Source: Mesorhabditis belari (lineage: Eukaryota > Nematoda > Chromadorea > Rhabditida > Rhabditidae). From it: a stretch of 64,000 nucleotides of DNA. Of the stretch, positions 1 to 11,308 are shown piece after piece; the stretch's first letter is position 1; every line of letters begins with the position of its first letter. Made by a program: the position numbers and the translations under genes. The stretch covers positions 2,173,501-2,237,500 of the forward strand of contig CAUEEP010000740.1 of NCBI GenBank assembly GCA_958450365.1. The letters are read 5' to 3'. The notes below the pieces were generated by a model. That model saw nothing but the letters and a program-made list of their open reading frames with translations, did not search any database and was not told the DNA's origin.

Positions 1-3000
1 GCGGAATCGAGATTGGAAAAGCTCGAGTCAATCACATAATGAAGACCGCCTGTTTGTCTCGCTTTCACTTCCAACTCGTCGACGTCTTTCAGAGAAGAGA
101 ATAGAACACTGAAATCATCTTTCTTAGATGATATATTAAACTATAGCTCTTACATCTTCTTGTTGCTCACATCCGACGAGTGTTTAACGAAATCGAATAG
201 ATCTGTCGTCAGCTTTTTCAGAATAGCAATCGAGGCATCGTGCTGGAAATTTGAGTTTTCAAAAATTTATCGAAAAATTTCAAACATCAGAAGATCCGTC
301 GGGTTTCGTGGCAAGCAGAGAGATGTGATCGATGTGGAAACCGTCAACGCCGAGTAGCAAATACTTTTCGAGGGTGGCGTTGAAGTATTCTTGGATCTAT
401 TCTTTGTTTTGAGCTTTGGATCTTGTTCTTTTTCTACCTCTGTATTCTTCCAGTTCAGCACCGGGTTCTTGGATGGAGTTGAGCCGAGCTGACAGCTCAG
501 ATATCTGAAATTTACGTTTCCCCTTAAAATTTTCATGGTCTTACTTCTTTCCTGGATGATTTGGGGAATCGATGAATTTCGGTGATGGTTTGGCTTCGGT
601 GGAGAAGACAAAGTAGTCGGCTTTCAAGGGATCCTAGAGAAAAATGATGAAATTTTCAGCTCTCCAGAAAGGTTACCGTAATTTATCTTTAGGAAAAAAT
701 GCTATTGAGCCTTTTCAAGAGGACTGTAGCTACTTTAAACTTAGCAAAAGCACTGTAGTTACCTTGAACCATGGATGGTTTGGAGAGACGCATGAGATCG
801 GCAAATCCATCACAAGATACATATCTGAAATTTTTGGTTTTGAACCTGGGAGGCTAAACAAATTTTAAGTCCATAAGTTTTTGGTTTTTCTGAAAAAGAA
901 TCCGCATCATCTCCACTTACCCCGATCATGAGCAAGATCGATGAGCTTCTTGAAGTCTTCCTCCGTACCGAATCTCACGTCAACAGTCTGATGATCGGTA
1001 ACATCGTACTCGTTGTAGATTTCATTCTAAAAGAATCGTTCAAATTTTCTTTATCCAAATTCGAACTTTATCCGTTGTGACCACTGGTGTTGGATAAATG
1101 GTGGTGATGCCGATTTTGCGCAAAAAGTCTAACTTCTCGCGAATTCCCGGGAAATCACCGACCGCGTCACCGTTCGTATCGTAGAAAGTCGGCGTGAGGA
1201 GCTGAAAGATTTCGTAGAGTTTGTGGTTCTTCTCAGAAAGCTGGGTTTTTTTTTAAAAATACGGATCTTTTCGTTATGAAAAGCTATCATATGCAAAACG
1301 CACAAAGAACACCTCACTTTACACAGTGATATTTTTTTGCTTTTTACGTGGTACAAAAAGAAGATATTCAGCTATGAATTTGTATCCGGATTTCCGAGAG
1401 GAACCGACTTTGTTTTGGAATACACGAGTTTGTTCCATTTTTGTTTTGTTTCATTCTACATAAGCTGGAAGTTATGCAAGAGATTTGTTTAAAGACAGAT
1501 GTTGTTTTCATTCATTAAAACAAGAACTGGGCATCGGATTTCTGTATCTCTAGGCAGGGAATCCTATCTTCTTCCCCATCCATTTGTACGTGTTTACCCG
1601 CACCACACTTTACCCTTCCCCCTTCCCCTTTGGGATGAGCGATAAAGGGGCACCCTTTCGGGCCAAACACGGGACGCGTTATAAGCATTGAGACAAACAG
1701 AGACCCCAATTCTCTTCTTCTCCAATCTCGATCGCTGATCAAACAATATCAAAGGAGGGGGAGGGGAATTGGCCGGAACTGTGGCAATCTCTCATTGGGA
1801 TAAGCTCAATGAGAGAGTCTGCGCAAAAAATAAGGGACAGTCGGTGGTACTGATTGCTTTTCAGAAAATTGCATCACTTCACTTCTGTGAAAGCTAAAGG
1901 GATCCCAAGTATTCGGTAGATGTTAGAAGTCACGCAAAAAGTGGGAATTTAAAGGCGCACGATCACGATCAAAGGTCATGTTACTTTTCTGTGAAAGTCG
2001 AAAAGAGGTCGAGTATAAAGAGGTGGATGGATGTTAACAGTTCAAGAAGCCAGCTGAGAATTTCAAATGCTAATCAATCTCTGAAAGATATCATCTAATT
2101 TTAATGAAATAAACTCACAAATCTCACTTTAGATTTGAGCTTTCAATAATTGTTTTTATTAATTTGAAATCAAGAAAAGCTTTGTGTAATCATTAAGATC
2201 AATGAGAGGACGGGGTGCAACACGTTTGTGTCACTCATTTGTCATTGATCCGAGTGTGTGTGTTGGCAGTTTGGCTTAAGGTCCCGACATGTGCTTTCAA
2301 GGTGAATGAGGGGGGAAATCCCACTATTGGGTCCAAGAAGCTCATAATTATAGACTTTGTGTAATTCATTTCCACACGAATGGACCCCTCAATGACATGG
2401 ATGGATGATTGAAGGGGCAAGCTTTCAAGGAGGAATTTCTTCGATGAGTCTTAAGCCCAGTAGAAACTTAAAGATAAAGATATTCAGCTACCTTTTAACT
2501 TAAAAGTATTTATCTATTATATCTTTTATCCGTATATTCATATACTCAGTGACTCAGTTCTTAAATAAGTGAATTTTGAATGGGGGTTGCGGCCAAAATG
2601 AACCTAGAAGATAGTTGAGTTCTAGAAAAATTTGAAAATATTCAGTTAATTATTAATTTAAAGATATCCATATACTGATATTAGTTATCTTTACGTTGTG
2701 GAAAAATTTGAAGAAATTCAGCTAAGTCAACTTGAAGTTAGGTTAGCGATGTTCCGAATCGATCCGACTCTGTCGTTTTTATTGACGTAAGAAAAAGTTT
2801 AACATGTTAATTATAAAACTCATCGAATTCTCTACCTATAGTTGGATATTGTTTTGCTTTATTTTTTACGATTCAGAGATATATTAGTGAATCACCTTGG
2901 TGACAACCAATCTGCGCCCATTTTTCTTGACACCTCTATTGTTTTTGATGTGAATATTTCTGCAAATGGATGAGAAGAAAGGCGATGTGTTCAGATCGTG

Positions 3001-3913
3001 CGATAAGATATCAAGGGGAGGGTAAGGAGTCAAGAAAGAGAAGGAGGGATGACCCAGAAATGTTCTCTTCTCCTTTCCATTCTTCCATTTAAGCATTCAC
3101 TCTCCCGGTTGTCTCTACGCATTTAGGGGAAAAGATGATTGAGCTAATAAAGGATAGAACAACCTTTTCGCACCTGTTCCAGGCTTGTATATTTTACCCA
3201 AAGAATTTAACCGTATGGCTTAGCTTTGGGCTATCAGTCTTATAGATAGAACTACTAAAAGTGGATTTCGTGCAAGATTGGGTTTAAAGTTTTAATTATC
3301 ACTAACCAAGGAATCTATAGAGTTTAAAACCTGAACTTTAGCTCTAGACTTTGTGAAGGTCTTGGGGCAGAATGCTTGGAAAAAAGAGGAATTGATGTTA
3401 AAGCTTAAAGTTTACGGATTCTATTAATCTTAAATCATTTATTCCGAAGTTACATTGGTACTTCTTCTAAGACTTAATTTCAAAATTCTTACCTGATACG
3501 AGACTTTCGTTTGCCACCAATCGGGCTCTTGCTTTGCCGCGCACTTCGGTGACAACAAGACGATCAGAATTGCTCCCGCGAACATCGCCAACCAGGCCAA
3601 CCAAAAGAGAGCGAAGAGAATGTATCTAAAATTTGAATTTCATTGAGACTATTAAATTTCTGGACCTGAATGGTTTCCAGAAAGGATCATTTTGTACTGT
3701 TCGAGCTGCTCTTTCGTGAGCCCAACAATCTTCGCTCCACCGCCAACAGCGACCGTGTCTCGATCCTGAAATTAGTTGATTGTACTGTATAAAAATAGTT
3801 CTCGATCTTAGGCATAATTGTTATTTCCGAATATTTTATTTTCTTCAAACCTTATCAAATTTCGCTTGTCCACTCTCAACTAGAGCTCCTTTCTCTTCTT
3901 CGGACGCAGCCAT
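1..3913 (-). CDS. CD98/4F2hc-type (SLC3A2-like) amino-acid transporter heavy chain, 3' part beyond window
   Basis: Heavy chain of heteromeric amino-acid transporters: a type II membrane glycoprotein that carries an exchanger light chain to the surface. The ATG at 3913 opens exon 3851-3913. Exon 3666-3765 holds the cytosolic GLTKEQLEQYK segment. Exon 3493-3625 holds one membrane span (FALFWLAWLAMFAGAILIVL) followed at once by SPKC, the position of the cysteine that disulfide-bonds the light chain, then WWQ. Later exons encode an alpha-amylase-like (GH13) ectodomain: 1082-1201 (TPTFYDTNGDAVGDFPGIRE), about 905-1026 (YDVTDHQTVDVRFGT), 763-824 (MYLVMDLPISCVSPNHPWF), then blocks near 635-540, 510-440, 395-277, 250-160 and 108-1, including GVDGFHID. 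Intron 3493/1201 is 2.3 kb, very long for this locus. Exon 2 is one base short: a run of four A where five would continue the frame into DPFWKPFR. The gene continues past base 1. Family call is firm; orthology to a particular nematode atgp gene is not tested. Confidence 0.88.
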
Positions 3914-4604
3914 TGCTGGCAAAAACCTGGAAAATGATAATTTAAAAGGAAAATGGAAAAGAGAATTTTTTATTCTATATTGAACAAAAGAAAAAAATAG
4001 AATTCAGGTATAGAAAACCAACAATATAAGGAAAAAAATATAAATGAATCTTTGAACTTTTAACTCTGAAAATTTTGTTTGAAAAGAAATGCTTTAGAAA
4101 AGTAGAAAAAGCAAAGGAAATTTGAGCAAAAAGCAAAGAGTTAGGCTAAAGACAAGAAATGAGAAGAAGGATGAACTCATGGGGGATCAAAGCAAGGAAA
4201 GGGAAAAAGTGGGGGAGAAATGGAGGAATGAGGGGGGAGCTCCCCCTCTTCTCCTGTTCTCTTGCCCTGCCCCACCCCCCTCTCCCCCCACGTATCGATA
4301 GAAAATAGCACGTGAAATCCGGAGACTCAGCCTTTCAGAAAACTAATAGTAGTGGCCAGTCAGCTAGTGTGAAATGATCGCCCTGAAAAGAAAAGCAAAA
4401 AAATTCCTGACAGCCCTTCTTTTCACACAAATCTTCCTCCACGATCAATCAATGCTAATTCGATGTGCGGTTAAAAAGTGATCCTGTTGCAGAATCGTTT
4501 TTTTTTTTTTGCTTTTTGATCAGAATATTGCAGAATCAGTTTAAGAGCAATGTGCAGTGGAAAGAAATTTCTTTTGAAAACGATTTTATTGAGACACACA
4601 AATA
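3914..4604. other. Intergenic region upstream of CD98hc
   Basis: About 690 bases between the CD98hc start and the PICK1 stop, both on the minus strand. It holds a C-rich stretch near 4220-4295 and A-rich sequence near 3960-4140. It should contain the CD98hc promoter. No further exon with plausible splice sites was seen. Confidence 0.5.
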
Positions 4605-7600
4605 TCACAGTTGTAGCAGGTTTTCCAGCGCGTTGCCGGACGATTGCTGGGCATTTTCCTGAACAGATTATAGATGATATTTCTAGAATAAATACTTTAA
4701 ACCTCATTTAATGAGATGAGGTTAGTTTCGACGAGATTAATCCCATTCGTTGGTGAATCACTGGAGATGAGATCAATCTCCGGCTCATTCACGTCGAGAA
4801 GATCAACCTGCAAAGTTAATGGGATTACTGTAAATGACTTGAAGTTCAATATTTATTATGCTATTAAAACATTATTGGTAAGCAATTATATTGATCAAAT
4901 ACAGTTGCTGTACCTGTGGTTCTGAGACTTCTGCTGCCCCATTCTCATCCGCTCCCTCGTTCTCATTGGCACTACTCGTGCTTGCCCGGTGGTCAAACTT
5001 TTGACTTCTCTGAAACTCAAGTATGAGTTAGATTTGGCAACGAAGGAAACTTTTGATTTAGGATTAGTTTTTTCAATCAAACGCGAAATCAGCTCACAAA
5101 ACAGTGAGTGTACTATACAGCCTTGAATAAGAAGCTTTGAATTTAATAAGTAGCTAGTTTGTAGCTCTGAATAAGAAAGAATGCAGTATGTCAGACAGTG
5201 AGCGTTTAGTAAATTGCGCGTACAGAGTACTGACTAGGGTAGGTTACCAACTTGATGGAATTTCAAAACGAGACCTATCCTACCTTGTTCAGTTTTTCAC
5301 GGGCTTTCCCTATCCGCTTTTAGCCATTTCCTAAATGGCTTTCAAACGCAAGGAACTTGGTTTTAAAGGTTTTTGTAACCGAGAGAACTACCTCTCGGTC
5401 ACAAGAACATATTTTTAAGGCACGCGAGGAAATCTTACAAAGGAATTTCTAAAACTTTAAAGCCAAATTCCTCGCGTTTGCAAGCCATTTAAGAAAAACT
5501 AAAAGCGGATTCGGAAAGCCTTCGGAAAACTGAACAAGATAGGAAAGGCCTCGTTTTGAAATTCCATCTTAAGCTGGCGACCTTCCCTAGTGAGTCGAGA
5601 ATGCTAGTGTTTGATCCACCTGAATGATGTCAATCTCGACAGGAGCCGGGGCTGCCGCTTGGAGGAGCGCGCTGGCACAATCCGTTTGACAATCGCGCAG
5701 CACGCTCACGAGATTTGTGAGCTGCTGGGCGATGTCTCGAACTGCAAAAAGATATTCATAAAGCCCATAAAGCTTCGCTTTCAGATAAGATTTACATAAT
5801 TCTGCAAAAATTCGCATAGCTTGCTAGTAGATGATGCTAAGAATCATCAACCTACCGTGTTTTTGATCGAGCAGCTCAATCTTCACCATCACATCGTTTC
5901 TCATTCGCACAAATCGCTCTCGTGTCTCTTGGCGACATCGAAGCATTAGCCTGAATATCTTTTCATTTACTTATATTGGATTTCTTTACCTGTACTCATA
6001 ATTCCCGGTCTCAACTCTATATAAACTCTCTTGTAGTGAGTGAAATTCGACCTCTTCGTCGTCCATCTCTTTCAACTTTAAGCAATAGGACAAGTACTCG
6101 TATTTGACATCCAAATATCTGAAAATTTAAAAGCTTAAGGTATATACAGTTTAAAATCAACTTTTTTAAGGGTTAGCTCCGTGTCGGGAATCGCTTTCTC
6201 AACATAGGTGACCAAATCGTTGATAAGCGGTCGAACCGATTTCACCATTTCACCCTGGCGTTTCCCCAGGCTTCGGTGAGCCTGGAAATGAGAAGGTAAA
6301 GTAGAAAAATCTACAAAATTTCACATTAATAGTTTATTATTTTTTAAATTTATCAAGTGATTTGGCTTTGGTGAAACAATAGCTGTTCGTCACCTCTCCG
6401 AATACGGTGAAAGCCAATGATGCGTTCGCTTGACTTTCATGAGCGGCCAGTTCGCAAAATGCGTCACCAAACACTGAATCTTCTTTATCTAGTGTATTTT
6501 TATCTCTAACTTTTCTGAAATTTATTAATTCCCTCTTGTGCATCGCAAAGCTCAGTGAAATAGGCGATGAGAGTACGGTAGAATTCGGCGTTCTCCTCGA
6601 GCAGCTGAATTGGAATACTATAAGTTTGAATAAAAGAATAGCTTGAAATGGTCTAGACCTATAAAATTTTAAAAAGCCCCTCATTTCCTCACCTGCATTT
6701 TCTTTAGCAACGGATCATTGCACAGAATGGCTCTTGAGAGCCCGAGCGCGTCGGCCGTATCATTTTCCATGAAGGAAACCATCTGTAACTATTTGCATTT
6801 TAAAAAATTACCATGTAGAATTTTGATTCTCTATCTAAGCCTAAACCTTATGCTTGATCTTTTTCATCACGATATCCACCGTTTTCCCCTTTGTAGTGTC
6901 GATGTCGAGTTTGTTGATCGTGAGCTGAAATCCGAGATCAGTTAAGAGTTTCAAACCATTCTCAAGAATTTTAGTACCTATAAACTAAAAGAGTTAACAG
7001 AAGTTACATTTTTAGTTTCGCATGCCAAATCCATAGTCTAAAATAAGATAACAAACCCAGAGTTTAAAAGGTAACCACACTCTGGATACATTTTAAACTG
7101 TCTACAGTAATCTGAAGTCACATAAGTGTGACATTTCATAATTATGCGATAAAAGTACCGTATTTCATGAGATATCAATAAGTTTATCTGATTATATTTT
7201 CGACTTTCTCACTTTTACAGGATTCGCGCTTGTTTGAATGAGCTGAGCGACATGTGTTTTCTTGTCTCCTTTCACGTTCGTTCCATTCACCGCAACCACC
7301 TGGAAAAGTCTTTCTCAATACAAGAAATTTAGATAAAGAACCAAATAGCTTGGATTTAAATGTAACTTATCTCAAAGATTAAAGAAAATCGTCTCCTTAC
7401 CTCATCGCCGGCTCGTATTCTCCCATCGTCGGCCGCCGGTGAGCCGTCGAAGAGTTGAACGACATAGACACAGGGACAATACGGATGACCACCACCTGGA
7501 AAGCTTTATAGTTTATCACTAAGTTTGTATTATATTGATATTTATCAATTTATTCATTGATTGATACTTTTTAAACCACACTAAACCTTTTCTTGAAAAA

Positions 7601-7829
7601 CCTGCTTTCAATGTCAATGCTTTTTTTCTTTTCAATATCGAAATGCTAGATAAGTAGGCAAGTTTTATTGCAAATTACTGTTTATATAAAGTTATAAAAT
7701 TGATAAAAATATAGAATTGGAGAAAAAAATATAGAACAAACCGATCGACACCCCGACGAGTCCTTTCGGGTCTTTCGTTATCTCGACGACTTCAGAGTTG
7801 ATTCTCATCCCCATACGATCCTCTTCCAT
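4605..7829 (-). CDS. pick-1: PICK1 orthologue (PDZ-BAR scaffold protein)
   Basis: Peripheral membrane scaffold: the PDZ domain binds C-termini of receptors and PKC, and the BAR domain dimerises and binds curved membranes. Exons 7742-7829, 7401-7495, 7213-7299 and 6847-6924 give the PDZ domain (GLVGVSIGGG, then YCPCVYVVQLFDGSPA). Exon 6693-6782 has DALGLSRAILCNDPLLKK. BAR-domain exons are 6511-6604, 6394-6473, about 6168-6273, 5990-6118 (YLDVKYEYLSYCLK, EMDDEE), 5856-5950 (LRCRQETRERF) and 5620-5741. An acidic tail follows in exons near 5015-4914, 4810-4710 and 4656-4605, with VDLLDVNEPEIDLI (resembling a clathrin-box) and the end NALENLLQL. Domain order and motif spacing match vertebrate PICK1 closely. 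The AKK/YLD junction carries one extra A in a run of six before the donor. A MITE (5233-5591) lies in the intron before the tail. Confidence 0.95.
5233..5591. mobile_element. Palindromic MITE in a PICK1 intron
   Basis: The two halves are near-complementary over about 170 bases each. The left arm starts ACTAGGGTAGGT and contains GGAATTTCAAAACGAGACCT; the right arm is its inverse and ends CCCTAGT. The central part also folds (CTCGCGTTTGCAAGCC against GGCTTTCAAACGCAAGG). No coding capacity, and no convincing target-site duplication. Confidence 0.8.
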
Positions 7830-10800
7830 TTTTCCAAAAGAATTTGAATTTGAATTTAATTAGATTTAGAATTTAGATAAAGGATTTCAATTTATAAACG
7901 AGACTAAGCCTACGTTTTAGAAACGTTCCCTCAATTGGCCTACGAGGGGAAAACGTGACGCGAGACCGCGACGCTGAGCCTTTCCCCTAGTGGGCCCAAA
8001 AAAGGGGGACAAATGTAGGAATGGGGAAGAGAAAGAGGGGATCCCCATTCAGCCTCGAAATGAAATGGGTTAAGCTGAGATCATTCATTTTTCAGGGGTA
8101 AGCCCCGGTTGTTGAATGAGCTCAAATTTGAGAACTCTTGAAACGTTTAGGTTACAAGTTGATAGAGTACCGTATACATAAAATATCTCACATCAGTGAT
8201 TTAGATGTTTTAAAAGTTAATAACGTTCAGCAGAGCTACATACATGTCAGAATAGACAAATATTGAACCATGAGAATCTGTTGTCTGTTGCAGATAGTCT
8301 GGATTTTTTTCCAAGAACTTTTTATAGAAGAAATTGCATGTGTTAATACCTAAGGTTAATACCTCGGAACACTCAGAATTCTGAGGTGTGTTAATTTTTT
8401 GAGAAAAATAATAGTACTAAACTAATAAACTTATATTTCTCACAACAATTCGCCCAATGAACTCTTTTCATTAAAATGATAAAAGTTTTGAGATCCAAAA
8501 AGAAGAAAACCCCACTTTCAAATGGCATCTCGAAGAGCAAATATCCACTCGATAGGTTCTTCGATGATCGAGTAAATATCGCAAATCGCCACTCTGAACA
8601 AAAGATATTTTCCAAGTTTTCAATTTTCCAGACCAACAATCGAGTATTCTAAGCTTTTTTTGAAACTTTATTTGTAATATTATAGAAAAGGCATGAAAAG
8701 CTTTTAAACAATGTTCATTTTCATTTTTATATATTAACACACTGTCTTGACTGCCGTTTCGGACGACAGCTATCTATGTTAGCTGTAGATCTGAAAATTT
8801 GTAAACGGAAGCATTCTGAGGGCATTCTGGGATCGAGAATCTGAATCTGTTATTAGTTTTTGATCAACTTTAATTTCCAAGGCCATCACAAAACTCTCTA
8901 AAAACTTGGGTAATTAGACCAGAAAAAGAGCAAAACTAAGTTTGGGTTCTGTCTGTAATTAAACCGGATAAAATATCCAAAAGTAGAGCAGTTTTTTTGA
9001 AAACCAAGTACGAATTCGAATTCGTTGACCCCGAAAACCCCGTGGTGCAAGTTTTCAGCCTAATTGGCTTCGAAAAAAGTGCTAAATCCACCGGTGGGTC
9101 GTATCGTCGCGAATGTGTTAAAGAAACCTTTTTTTACGTTTTTCCGAATACATTTATTCTCTGAACAAAACCCGTACATATTGATTGCAAAGGCTCAAAC
9201 AATTATCCATAGCACAGATTCATAAACAAATTTCAGAACCAGCTTTCTATTGGTTTTTTTATGAGAACATTGTGAGAACTAGTTATGTATCCTAAACCTG
9301 GGGAAACAGCTACTTCAATCCATCTTTACTGCTCAACTTATTACCATACTATAATACTTTTGTTAATCTACTGATTTTAAATTCTAAATGATTAATAAAT
9401 TCAAGGCAGAATCATAAGTTTTAACATGTCATGTCTTTGTTTTAAGAATCAAATGATCTTTGAACTATTGCGTTTGAGAATTAGCATTAAATTAAATTTA
9501 ATTAAATTAGCATCAAATTAAATTAAATTGAACGCATTCTTTGGAAAGAATTGGCTGTAGGGGTGTGACTGGAATGGACACGAGAAGGGGAACATACCAA
9601 GCAACAAACACAAACAATCCCCACTCCTCCCATCTCCCTCCATTCCATCTCCGTCCTCCTTTCGCAGCTCTCTTTTCCCCATTCACCGTTCCAATCTTTT
9701 CTGATGCGAAAGTCTCTTTTTCTTTCTCCGATACGAATTGATCGCCAGTTCTCATTCATATTACAGTTTAAGGATATATTCTTAAAATAGTCTTAAAATT
9801 TATATTGTATAAGAAATTATTATCCTGATACTTGACTACTTGATTTATAAGATAGAAAACAAAATTTGAACTGCTTTGGATAACTGTTTTGTAACGATTT
9901 CTCTTATAATAGTGAAATCTTTTTTTTTGTTTGAATGAAGTGTTTTTTCCTTGCAACCAGCTTTTCACCTCTTATCATTCCACAAATCGCTTTTCTCTGT
10001 TCGTTCTTTTCTTCGTCTTTTCTGACAGTTTTTCCTATTGCCCTTCCTGTCATGTTGTTTTCTTAACAGACACAGAGTTTCTTTTTGTTAAACAGTTTGC
10101 AGAAAATTTTTGTCTTTTACTGCTTGAAATATCTTTTAAAGCAAATGTATTCAGCAATCGGTCCATTTGACTTTCAAAGGCTTACAGCTAAATTTTTACA
10201 ATCTTTACAATCATCATTGTGCCGAAAAGTTGTACTCTGCAGTGCAAAGTTTCCTTTCTCTTTTCTTTCTGAGCTGTGTTTTTATAGTTTCAAGGTCTAA
10301 TATTAAAAGTAATCACGTATCTCAAATGAATTGTGAAATTGTTGAAATATTTACTAGAGAATTAGCATTCATTCTTAACATTGGAAAGAATCTAATTCAA
10401 AAGAATTTCCGTTTACAATCAATACACAAGCGTTGTTGTACTGAATACTATTTTTTTTGCTTCCTTTCTTGCATCTTTCTTTTTATAGGTTTTTTGTTAA
10501 CAACATCACGTTTTTATATTAAAAGTAGGGTGTGCCAGAACCTTAGCGATTGTGTTTTATGGCTGTTCTTTAAAAGCTCTCAAAGTACACCCAGTAAAAG
10601 GCGAGATTGTATTGAGAACAGCCCGGCTGTGTTCGGTGACTCGTTTATTCCATTGTCAGAAAAAATACTCTTAAAAGTTTTCTAAAAAGAAAACATTTTC
10701 AACACCAAATAGAAATGGTCGTGTTGGAAAATCGGGGGAAATGGGGGTGGATGGGAGTGGGTGGAAGGGGATAGAGTGTTCCCCTTTCCAACAACAAGGT

Positions 10801-11308
10801 CATCCTGCAGTGCTGTGCAGGACTACCCCTCCCCCATTTCCCCAAAAGTCTCGCACTCATCCCCTCCCCCCAATTCTTGACTCTTCTCTTTTAAGAACAT
10901 GTGTATCGAGCCTTTTTTCACCCCATCAACTCTTTTTTCAGACCGTTGTCCATTTTCCCCATCTTTCCTCTTTTAACCCCACATTTATCAAAACTTGTTT
11001 GGCAATAAATCGTTGATTTTTCAGCATATCTACTCAAATTTCTTTTAGTTGACTAATTGATTGATAAACTGTTTCTTGGTTTAACGTTGAGTTATTTTTT
11101 TCCATTGTGAATTTCTTTCATCTTCAACCCAGAAAACGGCAAACGAGCTCCATTTTTGCGACACAATCTCCCCAAATTTCATTTGCTCTTTTCTCGCTGG
11201 GTTAAGCCTTTTTGCACTTTCTTACAATCTATTTTTCAAGATACAATTTTCATATTTAAATTTGAAATTCTAATACAATTCTAATATCAAATCTTTTCAA
11301 GGAAGCTG
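7830..11308. other. Intergenic region between divergent PICK1 and DLG5 genes
   Basis: About 3.5 kb of AT-rich sequence between head-to-head genes. It includes an AATTAAATT-rich stretch (9485-9532), pyrimidine-rich tracts (9600-9735, 10820-10980) and T-rich sequence around 9920-10700. Open frames here (for example 10167-10685) have pyrimidine-driven composition and no splice or family signal. It should contain both promoters. Confidence 0.55.
11295..11301 (+). promoter_or_regulatory. Possible trans-splice or 5'UTR 3' splice site of the DLG5 gene
   Basis: TTTTCAAG ends seven bases before the ATG at 11309, where a nematode spliced-leader acceptor would sit. A 5'UTR intron acceptor is equally possible. 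Weak match (CAAG rather than CAG). Confidence 0.3.

Noticed and set aside
10167..10685. 172-codon open frame on the plus strand
   Set aside because: Phe/Ser/Leu/Cys-heavy composition follows from a T-rich tract; no splice pattern, domain or family resemblance.
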